DNA of 64,000 bases, taken from positions 242,501 to 306,500 of the forward strand of contig CALZFC010000055.1 in assembly GCA_945643635.1 (NCBI GenBank), in the 5' to 3' direction. Below are positions 36,872 to 48,200 of this stretch, piece by piece (position 1 is the stretch's first letter; every line of letters begins with the position of its first letter). Position numbers and translations under genes: made by a program. This stretch comes from Allodiplogaster sudhausi. Lineage: Eukaryota > Nematoda > Chromadorea > Rhabditida > Diplogasteridae. The notes under the pieces were generated by a model, which had not been told where the DNA came from, made no database searches, and saw only the letters and a list, made by a program, of their open reading frames with translations.

Positions 36872-38774
36872 ATTTCTGAATGTCTCCACTATCCTAACCT
36901 GCAATTGAGTGAGTTGCAGCCTGCCTTTCCTCTCCTCTTCTAGCTCGGCGAGGGTGTCTGTATGCCTCTTCTCCATATCAGCCACTTCATTCGCTCTTCT
37001 CATTTCTGTCACCTGGGTTAAAATGTAAGCATAAGAGCAGAAGGTAGTGAGAGAACCTTAAATTCGTCCTGAAGCTGCCGAAACCGCCTCTGCATTTCAT
37101 CGTGCCTTTTCTCAGCTTCTTTCCTATTCTCCTTAACCACAGAGACATCTAAGAGAGATAAAGAAGAGAAGGTACTGACTGCGTTAGCTTGATAGAGCTT
37201 TCGGTTGTCTTGGGTGAGCTCATCGATGGTGGCCACCAAACGGGTCGCTGCTTCTCGCTTTCTCTCCAGCTCACTCTTCACAAATGACAACTCGTTTGCC
37301 ATTCGACTCAACGCCATCCCTGACACAAGGAGTAAGCTTCGTCTGCTGCACGTAGTCATGCTTACCGTATTCCCTTTCTTACCGTATTCCCTTTCTCTAT
37401 CCTCTTGCGCTCTCTTCAATTGTTCGACTGTAGAAGTCGAGGCAACCATAACATTGTTGATTTCTTGAGTGAGCCTGAACATTTGAGACGTATGTATGTA
37501 CTTTATGAAATGAAAGGAGGAAACCTGGTTGTCTTTGCTGTGATTTCGCCGTTTTTCTTGGCAGTCAACACCGCAATTTGTGCTTTAAACTCGGCTGCGT
37601 CCGCGTTCTCTTTCTCCAATCTACGGAGCAGTTCTTTTCTTTCTTCGCTCAGTGTTTTGTTCTCCCAGCGGAGATAGCCATTTTCATGAATTATCGCTGA
37701 TATCTGTAATTTTTTCATTCCTAATCACCAACGTTTTTTTAAAATAAGGTATAGTAAAAAACAAAACTTAAAAAGTTAGGTAAAATAAGGTAATACCTTT
37801 GTATCTCTGATGCGGAGCTCCTGCTCTGCTTTTCCTTTCTCTTCTTTCAGAGAATTCGCTACGTTTCTCAGATCATTAAAGTGTCCACGGTAAACCTTTT
37901 CAACTTCTAGGCGCAAAATTATATAAATATACACTTTTACAAACAATTATTCTGTAATGAAGTACGGAGCTACGCATACATTAGTGCTAATGCACTGTTA
38001 CAAATCGGATGAATCCAGTACATTTCATAGTTTTATCACAGTGATAACGTACTGCAACTATAATTATCTCCCTCCCCATTCTGCATCATTTCTCTGAATA
38101 TCATCGATCATTTCCCCTTCATTAAAAGTACGTAATTCCTTTCTGTATGCGGTGAGCAATCATGAGCTTATTCTTTTTTTCAAGTAAAAATCTTTATATT
38201 CATAAGAATATATTTAATTAGGAACTTGAAAAAGTGACCTGAAAAGCGACGCTGTTGTTCAGAATCTGCATTTGACAACCAGACTCCAAGATCTTCGCAG
38301 ATCGAAGAAAGAGCTGAGCATTTGACCTATAACATGATCATTATACAATTGAAAAACAGGGAACAAAATAAATCGTAAGATAAGTCACTTCTAATTATAG
38401 GAGAACAAAGGTTGAAATATTGAAAGAATTGTAAATAAGCTAAAACCTTGAGAGTATGAATCTGCATACCCAACTCAGAGGCTTCTCCCCTGGCACGTCT
38501 CCCTTTGTCTATCTCAAGATCTTTTTGATGGAGCTGAAACATTCTGAATCATCATGAAAATAGAGAGAAGGGAATGAACCTGGAGCTTGAGGATCTGAAT
38601 TCTCTTTTGAAGTGCAGTCAGTTCAGCCTTGCCATTAATGCTGAGACTACTGGAGAGGGAGGAAATGTCGGGGATGGAAGTGGAGATGAGGGGAGAGGAA
38701 GAATGACCCTTCGAGGCTCCTTCTGAAGAAGTCTTCATCGGAGAGGAAGAACTCGAACTCTCCATCTGCAACAT
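36389..38774 (-). CDS. Coiled-coil protein (multi-exon), unrecognised
   Basis: Minus-strand exons start at ATG 38,774 with a Ser-rich head (MLQMESSSSSSPMKTSSEG), then run into charged heptad-type sequence: AELTALQKRIQILKLQLHQK (about 38,590), EIDKGRRARGEASELGMQI, CSALSSICEDLGVWLSNAD (about 38,290), HFNDLRNVANSLKEEKGKAE (about 37,860), NKTLSEERKELLRRLEKENA (about 37,640), LTQEINNVMVASTSTVEQLK, ANELSFVKSELERKREAATR (about 37,280), RKEAEKRHDEMQRRFRQLQD, and DMEKRHTDTLAELEEERKG (about 36,960). A phase-0 intron of ~430 nt filled by (CT)n then leads to a short final exon MEMSRDLSELLCLARQY ... SFRVQ, stop at 36,389. Heptads suggest a cytoskeletal or trafficking scaffold, but I recognise no family. 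About 450 residues. Confidence 0.65.
36572..36878. repeat. (CT)n microsatellite, ~300 bp
   Basis: Largest CT tract in this part of the window, lying in the last intron of the coiled-coil gene. It yields 120-168-codon Ser/Leu or Arg/Glu frames on both strands that are artefacts. Confidence 0.9.
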
Positions 38775-39418
38775 TTTAAGCTCCGCTCATGTTCACAATC
38801 AAATAATGAAGACAAATATTCCTTGGAGCATCAAAATAGCAATTTTAGTCTTTTAAAAGTGCGATTAATTTTGCTTCCTTTTCGTTTTACTATTTTCCAT
38901 GTACATGAACGGAAACAAATGATTATATTTTTTATGTCACTTTACAATGTCAATCATAAGGACATTCCTATGAATCTCTGCCTTGGAACCCAGCTATTTA
39001 CAAATGATAAGTAATTTCCATGCCTAAGAGCAGCAAATCCAATCTAAATAACAAGAAAAATGTGAGGGTGAAAAGAAATCGAAGTCAGCTGCTACGTTGA
39101 GCGTCCCGCCAATGAAGAAGCGTACGGGAAACGAGAGAGTGCAATGCGAAGAGAGAGCAGAGAAAAAGAGGGAAGGTCATGAGTCGCAAGCGAACGAAAT
39201 GATGGGTGACAGGTGTAGTACGCTCTCTCTCTCTCTCTCACTCTCTCTCGCTCTCTCTCTCTCCTCTCTTTCTCTCTCTTTCTTTTTATCGTGCTTATTC
39301 CCCGTTCTCTTCCACGAAGTTCAAATTATTTATTGCAGGTAAGCCATGGATCCAGAAAGTGCTGCAATTGAATATAAGATTAGGCAGTGCTTCTGCAACG
39401 AAAATACCAGATTGTCTG
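38775..39418. other. Intergenic: coiled-coil 5' side / UGT 3' side
   Basis: About 640 bp between two minus-strand genes; contains a (CT)n tract (39,218-39,280). Nothing else recognisable. Confidence 0.5.
39329..39334 (-). terminator. Candidate AATAAA poly(A) signal, UGT
   Basis: AATAAA on the minus strand about 85 bp after the UGT stop. Confidence 0.4.
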
Positions 39419-40497
39419 CTAGTGAAGTTTTTCCTTGTCCTTATAAGACATGAGACAACAAGACCAGTAATAGCAGTAGAGAATGCGGTAGAAGAGATAG
39501 AGAGCAGAGATGAAAAGGAAAGAGAGAAAGGCGATGCAGTCGAATGAGAAGAGAACAGGCAGAGACAAGCGGGGGATGTCCCGGGAGAAGTTGGGATGAG
39601 CCAGAGAGAAGGCCATTGCATGTCGGAGACGATCTCCTGGGGTCGTCAGGGTTGACGATTCAATCTCACGAATCTCACGAGCGGATTGGGCGTATCTGCA
39701 GAGAGATGCTCTGACATCGTGAAGGAAAAAAGAAGAGAGAAACATGGGATTGCTGAGTAGCCTGGAGAGAGCGTCGCACAGCGAGGATCCCGTGACGTTG
39801 CCCTTCGAGATTCGGATGCCAATTCTACGGTATTCAACCAGGTGAGAGTTTCTGCAAAGAAAAATGGACCTGATCTGATGTCTGGTCAGAATAGCTCAAA
39901 GTGTTAGGACACAGCAAGGTCAATGAAAACAACGTACCTGAATTGATCTACCCGGAGAGGAATAACAATTAGAGGAACTCCCGTCGAAACAGCGTCCCCG
40001 AGTGAGTTATATCCGCCGTGGGTAATGAAGGCCACCACAGAACCACTCTCTCACAAATCATACAGTAGATTCTATGTAAATTTTGAAACGATTTGCATTG
40101 AACATACCGAGCAACTTATTTTGTGGCAGCCAACTCGCCAAGTGAACATTTCCAGGAACAGCAAAACTTGCGTCATCAAACTTCCAGATGAATTGGATCT
40201 CAGGATTTTGGCTGAATTCAGATAAGCATTCTTCGACATTGTAAGGATTTGCAATATCGGATAAATGAACAAGCCAACCTGAAGAGCGTGAGAAAAGCAT
40301 CCTTCCACCTCTCAGGCATTTCCTCGCTCTTCGTCACACTACCAAAAGACACGAGAACAATTGGTTTCTTCTTCTCCACTAAACTTGCAATAGGCTGAAA
40401 ACATATTGAATATTGAAAGTACAATGGACGACCTATGTACATACATACATACATACATACATATATACATACATACATACATACATACATACATACA

Positions 40498-40528
<31 letters not shown>

Positions 40529-42044
40529 GTATATGTATGATGTACCCAATTGGAAATTGTAAGTGCATAAAATAAGTTGGAAACAGGAATCGAACCTCTT
40601 TAATCGATTGCCTGCTTCCCTTGACAAGCCCTCCAATACTTACAACTTTGTCTGTCATTGGGAGAGGGTATTCAAACGTAGCGTAGCTGTTGAGCAAAAC
40701 AAATTTCCCCTGAAGATGATAATAATGATTTCTATTTTATTTCAACTTCCAAAAGGATGTATTATGTTCACAAATCTGTATATGTATATCATCGTAATTA
40801 TCTTATGAAAGTGCATATAGTATGTACTACAATATCTATAAAAACAGTTACTTGATTGCTGAGTTCAGAAAGAGGAGGGAAGTCAGCCCCAAACTTCTCT
40901 CTCAGGATCGCCGTCTGGGTTGCAGTCCCAAAAACGCTTCCTTCCATAATTTCCCTAACGAAGTTATAGAGTCTGCAAAGATCGAGAGCTTATTGTTAGA
41001 GCACAAAATGAAAATGTATTGATTAAGAGATGAACCGCTGAAGGAAAGTCATATGATTGGAGGCATCCATGAGAAGTGAAGGATGAATGCTGGGGAGATT
41101 GGGGATGCCGAGGTTCTTGAGCATTGGTCCGTAGATCGGAGAACTCATCGTGAACCCCCAATGCGGTATCTGCACTACAAACTTCCTTCCAGTTCTCACC
41201 AAAACTGCTGCCTACCCCTGCGTGGTGAATCAGGCCAATTCCACATAAATCCAAGTGATGATAAAGGGCAAAATCGAATTGTTCCTTCTTTATGTTCCTT
41301 ATGAAGTTGTCGTCATTTACCATTCCTGTCAAAAAGAATAGCTATGCAAAATCATAAGCAAGTAAGAAGGAAACAGGTGGCGTGCTGTACTTATCGTTTG
41401 TATATACTTATATACATACATACATATGAATATGTCTATTCTGTTATAAATCTAAGAAACTAACTTTTGCAAGCATTTGTGAATAGATTCACAAAGTTGC
41501 GGGCTATATTCACCGTGTCGAAAAATGAGGCTTCGTTGAAATTGAAGCTAAAGGAAAATCATGAATAAGTGAATACAAAATAACTCTAAGCTTTATTCAA
41601 TTGACCCGCAGTCAATCTCATAATATCTTTGGAATTCCTCTGGCGTTGCTCCAATCGTGCTTAGTTGGCGAATCTGGAAGACTCAGCATTAATCCTCTGG
41701 ACAATAGCTTCTTAAATCAGCTTATAGGCCAGACATTGGGATTTTTAGGAGCAATCTTCGACGATTCCGAATCAAATTCCACCCGGAGCAGAACAATTTC
41801 ATGCTCCTTGGCGAGTTCTTCTGCGATGCCAAGACTGAATATGACCTGAAATGAAAGCGAGCGCTTTCAAGAGAAAGAAAGCGGTCATTATATCTCCGAC
41901 CTGACTTCTACTCAGCTGCGGAATAAATAGTCCGATTTTTGCTGACAAAACTGCTGGAGCGGAAGAGAAGAGGAAGAGAAATTGCAAGAAGAGGACTTGG
42001 GGAATCGCTGGCCAGGCATTGGTGGCTGCTGGGCGAGTCTGCAT
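39419..42044 (-). CDS. UDP-glucuronosyltransferase (multi-exon)
   Basis: GT1-family enzyme that transfers a sugar from a UDP-sugar to small lipophilic molecules in the ER lumen. ATG at 42,044 precedes a signal peptide (VLFLQFLFLFSSAPAVLSA). Exons then give IFSLGIAEELAKEHEIVLLR, IRQLSTIGATPEEFQRYYEI, FNFNEASFFDTVNIARNFV, FDFALYHHLDLCGIGLIHHA, the LGIPNLPSIHPSLLMD substrate-domain segment, LLNSYATFEYPLPMTDKVV, KKPIVLVSFGSVTKSEEMPE, EIQFIWKFDD ... LASWLPQNKLL, and the UDP-binding signature ITHGGYNSLGDAVSTGVPLI ... PLRVDQ (about 40,000). A C-terminal transmembrane helix (FLSFLFISALYLFYRIL) and a cytosolic tail ending KDKEKLH complete the type I topology. Introns include a 46-nt one (about 41,175-41,220) and one with an ATAC microsatellite. 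Frame and signature are intact. The exact isoform or substrate cannot be told. Confidence 0.9.
40437..40540. repeat. (ATAC)n microsatellite
   Basis: Roughly 100 bp of tetranucleotide ATAC in a UGT intron, preceding the exon KKPIVLVSFGSV on the minus strand; the only large non-CT/GA microsatellite in the window. Confidence 0.92.
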
Positions 42045-42294
42045 GGCCAATACAACATGGTTATCAGGAAGCACTCGGAAGGACACCAACGGGGAGGCGT
42101 GTCCACTTCTTATCTTATCACAGGTCTACACCGCCAAAAGAAGAAGCCATGAGGAGCCATAGATAGAGCGGATGGCCGGGGGCAAGAGAAACAGCCGCCG
42201 TTTGTCTCTCTGCGCTTTCCTCCCCCGCGTGGAGTAGCGGCAGGCAGCGGCAGCCTGAGGGAGAGTCCGCTGTGTAACACACTCTCCCTCTGGC
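42045..42294. promoter_or_regulatory. Short divergent promoter interval, UGT (-) / giant repeat gene (+)
   Basis: Only 250 bp separate the UGT start codon and the predicted first codon of the giant gene on the opposite strand. Both 5' UTRs and core promoters must fit here, unless upstream non-coding exons exist. The interval is GC-richer than its surroundings (CGCTGTTTCTC, GGCAGCGGCAGC). No TATA box is evident. Confidence 0.45.
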
Positions 42295-45200
42295 ATGGCC
42301 GATGAAGACGAGGAGGTGAGCTTTGCACCCCCCCCCCCCCCTCTTTTTCACCAACTAAGGTCAATATTGTTGTGAAGTATGTTAAAAGCACACATTCGTT
42401 GTGTTAGAAGTAGAGTGAATGATGAAAGAAATCCAACCGACTGTTATCCGCTTATGTTTTAAAGCTTTTCTTTTTATGATGTCAGCTCAGCGTGTCTTCT
42501 TATGAGGACGAGGAAGAGGAGTTGTCAGATGTTTCCTTCGAAGATGACGACGAGTCTCTCGGCGCCCCGCAGGTTGACGTTTCTTCCTATTATCATGATT
42601 CTTTATCTACATACGTAAATAACTGTTTTGAATGCGTAATGACAAATCTGAAACTGAGAGTGACAAAAGAGAGAGAAGTTGCAGCCTAGCAGCAAGTGGC
42701 CGACGCTGAAGATCAAGGATGAACCTGTGGAGACTCCAGATGTTGTCTTCACTCTGCCCGTTAAGGAACCTAAGGCATCTGTCAGTAATCTCGATCATAT
42801 AATTAATTATTCGTATTTATTGATGGCAGTTCTTTCAAAATTTTCACTGTGAACTTTTTTGCACTCCATAACTGCACTACCGAATATTATTATGTATTGA
42901 TTTTTAATTATCACTTTTCAAAATATGTTTCGAAAATAAACGATGATACAATATTTTTTACCTTAGATGTTTTCCACGATTATCCGCCCAAACCACTGTA
43001 ATTAGCTGTAAACTATAATTTTTCAGTCTTCAATAAGTCTTCAATAGGATGATCGTTATTGAAAATATCTATCGTATAAAAATACTCTATACAAAAGTAT
43101 AGTAAGAGCTGGCCCAGGGATAATCTAAAACAGGTTAAAGGAGGGCGATCACCGAAAAATGCAGGTTCGAATTGCAAATCGGGCCGACCCGGCCGGCCGG
43201 GTTCAAAATTCATGTGCCCTAAAACTGCCTACTAGAACCATCTCTGCATAACAGTGCTGCAGCGCTAACATTAGAATTAAGCCTCCTAATTTCAGACTTC
43301 CGCAGTGACGGTACCACAGCAGGTAAGCTAAATTAAGTATTGTTCTAGAACGCATACATATGAGAACCTTGATACATACTTTGGAGGAAGAAGAAATGTC
43401 GGACGTGTCCTTCGAAGATGATGACAGCGCAGAGATAGTTGATGCGAAGAGAAAGGAAGAGCCAGAGAAGAAACCAAGCCTCCAGTTAAAACCATCCGAC
43501 GAGGAGCCAGGTTCAAAAAAGCCTGCAGCTAAAACAACAGCGTCATCGAATAGAAAAGATGAGGAAGAAAGACCTGCCGACGAATTGGATGAGTTGAGCA
43601 AGCCATCAACCAGGAAAACAGGTGGTCCGAAATTCAAGGACCCTGTGCCCAAGGGTACAGATCCCCAGAAGTTGGGTGATGAGAAACCATCGCAGAATTC
43701 CGTTGTGCCCGAAAAGAAACTATTTCCAAAGAAGCAGGCAAATGGTGATGAGCCACATGCAGATGAAACTATGCCAATTCCAAAGAAACCTGCAACTAAA
43801 CGAGCGGCACCGTCAAATTCAGCAGAAGAGGAAGAAATCCCTGCGGATGATATGGGAAAATCATCTCCGAAGAAACCAGTTGGCCCAGTGTTCAAAGATC
43901 CCGCTCCTAAGGTAATTGATCCTAAGAAACTTGGAAGCACGAATCCGATTACCACAGAGCCAGTAAAGAAGATAATTCCAATGTTGATGATAAATGACAA
44001 TGAACCAGATGCAGATGTAACCTTGCCAACCCCAAAGAAACCTACGAATAAACGTGCTGCACCTTCAATACCAACGGAAGCCGAAGAAAACCCAGCCGAA
44101 AGCATGGGCAAGCCATCACCGAAGAAACCAACTGGCCCGACATTCAAGGATCCCAAGAAGCCGGATGACAAGAAGCCGTCTCCAAGTGCAACACCGGCAA
44201 AGAAACCAATTCCCAAACTGAAGCCAGACGACGATGAACCTGATGCAGATGTAACCCTGCCAGTTCCCAAAAAGCAAGCAACTCATTCCAAACCTGCCGA
44301 CAAACCAACAACACCTGCCAAACCAAAGGGAGACGAGGAACTTCCTGCAGACGAGCTGGGCAAACCATCTCCTAAGAAACCAACTGGCCCGACATTCAAG
44401 GATCCCAAGAAGCCGGATGACAAGAAACCGTCTCCAAGTGCAACACCGGCAAAGAAACCAATTCCCAAACTGAAGCCAGACGACGATGAACCTGATGCAG
44501 ATGTAACCCTGCCAGTTCCCTCAAAGCCAGCAACTCCTTCCAAACCTGCCGACAAAAAACCAACAACACCTGCCAAACCAAAGGGAGACGAGGAACTTCC
44601 TGCAGACGAGTTGGGCAAACCATCTCCTAAGAAACCAACTGGCCCGATATTCAAGGATCCCAAGAAGCCGGATGACAAGAAACCGTCTCCAATTGCAACA
44701 CCGGCAAAGAAACCAATTCCCAAACTGAAGCCAGACGACGATGAACCTGATGCAGATGTAACCCTGCCAGTTCCCAAAAAGCAAGCAACTCCTTCCAAAC
44801 CTGCCGACAAACCAACAACACCTGCCAAACCAAAGGGAGACGAGGAACTTCCTGCAGACGAGCTGGGCAAACCATCTCCTAAGAAACCAACTGGCCCGAC
44901 ATTCAAGGATCCCAAGAAGCCGGATGACAAGAAACCGTCTCCAAGTGCAACACCGGCAAAGAAACCAATTCCCAAGCTAAAGCCAGACGACGATGAACCT
45001 GATGCAGATGTAACCCTGCCAGTTCCCAAAAAGCCAGCAACTCCTTCCATACCTGCCGACAAACCAACAACACCTGCCAAACCAAAGGGAGACGAGGAAC
45101 TTCCTGCAGACGAGTTGGGCAAACCATCTCCTAAGAAACCAACTGGCCCGACATTCAAGGATCCCAAGAAGCCGGATGACAAGAAACCGTCTCCAAGTGC

Positions 45201-48200
45201 AACACCGGCAAAGAAACCAATTCCAAAACTAAAGCCAGACGACGATGAACCTGATGCAGATGTAACCCTGGCAGTTCCCTCAAAGCCAGAAACTCCTTCC
45301 AAACCTGAAAACAAACCAACAACACCTGCCAAACCAAAGGGAGACGAGGAACTTCCTGCAGACGAGCTGGGCAAACCATCATCGAAGAAACAAATTGGCC
45401 CGACATTCAAGGATCCCAAGAAGCCGGATGACAAGAAACCGTCTCCAAGTGCAACACCGGCAAAGAAACCAATTCCAAAACTGAAGCCAGACGACGATGA
45501 ACCTGATGCAGATGTAACCCTGCCAGTTCCCTCAAAGCCAGCAACTCCTTCCAAACTTGCCGACAAACCAACAACACCTGCCAAACCAAAGGTAGACGAG
45601 GAACTTCCTGCAGACGAGTTGGGCAAACCATCTCCTAAGAAACCAACTGGCCCGACATTCAAGGATCCCAAGAAGCCGGATGACAAGAAACCGTCTCCAA
45701 GTGCAACACCGGCAAAGAAACCAATTCCAAAACTAAAGCCAGACGACGATGAACCTGATGCAGATGTAACCCTGGCAGTTCCCTCAAAGCCAGCAACTCC
45801 TTCCAAACCTGCCAACAAACCAACAACACCTGCCAAACCAAAGGGAGACGAGGAACTTCCTGCAGACGAGCTGGGCAAACCATCACCGAAGAAACAAATT
45901 GGCCCGACATTCAAGGATCCCAAGAAGCCGGATGACAAGAAACCGTCTCCAAGTGCAACACCGGCAAAGAAACCAATTCCAAAACTGAAGCCAGACGACG
46001 ATGAACCTGATGCAGATGTAACCCTGCCAGTTCCCTCAAAGCCAGCAACTCCTTCCAAACCTTCCGACAAACCAAGAACACCTGCCAAACCAAAGGGAGA
46101 TGAGGACCTTCCTGCAGACGAGGTGGGCAAACCATCACCGAAGAAACCAACTGGCCCGACATTCAAGGATCCCAAGAAGCCGGATGACAAGAAACCGTCT
46201 CCAAGTGCAACACCGGCAAAGAAACCAATTCCCAAACTGAAGCCAGACGACGATGAACCTGATGCAGATGTAACCCTGGCAGTTCCCTCAAAGCCAGCAA
46301 CTCCTTCCAAACCTGCCAACAAACCAACAACACCTGCCAAACCAAAGGGAGACGAGGAACTTCCTGCAGACGAGCTGGGCAAACCATCTCCTAAGAAACC
46401 AACTGGCCCGACATTCAAGGATCCCAAGAAGCCGGATGACAAGAAACCGTCTCCAAGTGCAACACCGGCAAAGAAACCAATTCCAAAACTAAAGCCAGAC
46501 GACGATGAACCTGATGCAGATGTAACCCTGGCAGTTCCCTCAAAGCCAGCAACTCCTTCCAAACCTGCCAACAAACCAACAACACCTGCCAAACCAAAGG
46601 GAGACGAGGAACTTCCTGCAGACGAGCTGGGCAAACCATCACCGAAGAAACAAATTGGCCCGACATTCAGGGATCCCAAGAAGCCGGATGACAAGAAACC
46701 GTCTCCAAGTGCAACACCGGCAAAGAAACCAATTCCAAAACTGAAGCCAGACGACGATGAACCTGATGCAGATGTAACCCTGCCAGTTCCCAAAAAGCCA
46801 GCAACTCCTTCCAAACCTGCCGACAAAAAACCAACAACACCTGCCAAACCAAAGGGAGACGAGGAACTTCCTGCAGACGAGTTGGGTAAACCATCTCCTA
46901 AGAAACCAACTGGCCCGACATTCAAGGATCCCAAGAAGCCGGATGACAAGAAACCGTCTCCAAGTGCAACACCGGCAAAGAAACCAATTCCAAAACTGAA
47001 GCCAGACGACGATGAACCTGATGCAGATGTAACCCTGCCAGTTCCCTCAAAGCCAGCAACTCCTTCCAAACCTTCCGACAAACCAACAACATATGCCAAA
47101 CCAAAGGGAGATGAGGACCTTCCTGCAGACGAGGTGGGCAAACCATCACCGACGAAACCAACTGGCCCGACATTCAAGGATCCCAAGAAGCCGGATGACA
47201 AGAAACCGTCTCCAATTGCAACACCGGCAAAGAAACCAATTCCCAAACTGAAGCCAGACGACGATGAACCTGATGCAGATGTAACCCTGCCAGTTCCCAA
47301 AAAGCAAGCAACTCCTTCCAAACCTGCCGACAAACCAACAACACCTGCCAAACCAAAGGGAGACGAGGAACTTCCTGCAGACGAGTTGGGTAAACCATCT
47401 CCTAAGAAACCAACTGGCCCGACATTCAAGGATCCCAAGAAGCCGGATGACAAGAAACCGTCTCCAAGTGCAACACCGGCAAAGAAACCAATTCCAAAAC
47501 TGAAGCCAGACGACGATGAACCTGATGCAGATGTAACCCTGCCAGTTCCCTCAAAGCCAGCAACTCCTTCCAAACCTTCCGACAAACCAACAACATATGC
47601 CAAACCAAAGGGAGATGAGGACCTTCCTGCAGACGAGGTGGGCAAACCATCACCGACGAAACCAACTGGCCCGACATTCAAGGATCCCAAGAAGCCGGAT
47701 GACAAGAAACCGTCTCCAAGTGCAACACCGGCAAAGAAACCAATTCCCAAACTGAAGCCAGACGACGATGAACCTGATGCAGATGTAACCCTGGCAGTTC
47801 CCTCAAAGCCAGCAACTCCTTCCAAACCTGCCAACAAACCAACAACACCTGCCAAACCAAAGGGAGACGAGGAACTTCCTGCAGACGAGCTGGGCAAACC
47901 ATCTCCTAAGAAACCAACTGGCCCGACATTCAAGGATCCCAAGAAGCCGGATGACAAGAAACCGTCTCCAAGTGCAACACCGGCAAAGAAACCAATTCCA
48001 AAACTAAAGCCAGACGACGATGAACCTGATGCAGATGTAACCCTGGCAGTTCCCTCAAAGCCAGCAACTCCTTCCAAACCTGCCAACAAACCAACAACAC
48101 CTGCCAAACCAAAGGGAGACGAGGAACTTCCTGCAGACGAGCTGGGCAAACCATCACCGAAGAAACAAATTGGCCCGACATTCAGGGATCCCAAGAAGCC

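Noticed and set aside
41140..41250. Frameshift making the UGT a pseudogene
   Set aside because: A 46-nt GT-AG intron between HHAG and IPHWGF removes the apparent shift and restores normal UGT alignment.
43150..43205. tRNA-like 'gcaggttcgaattgc' motif
   Set aside because: Isolated B-box resemblance inside an intron next to GGGCC-rich transposon-like DNA; no cloverleaf.
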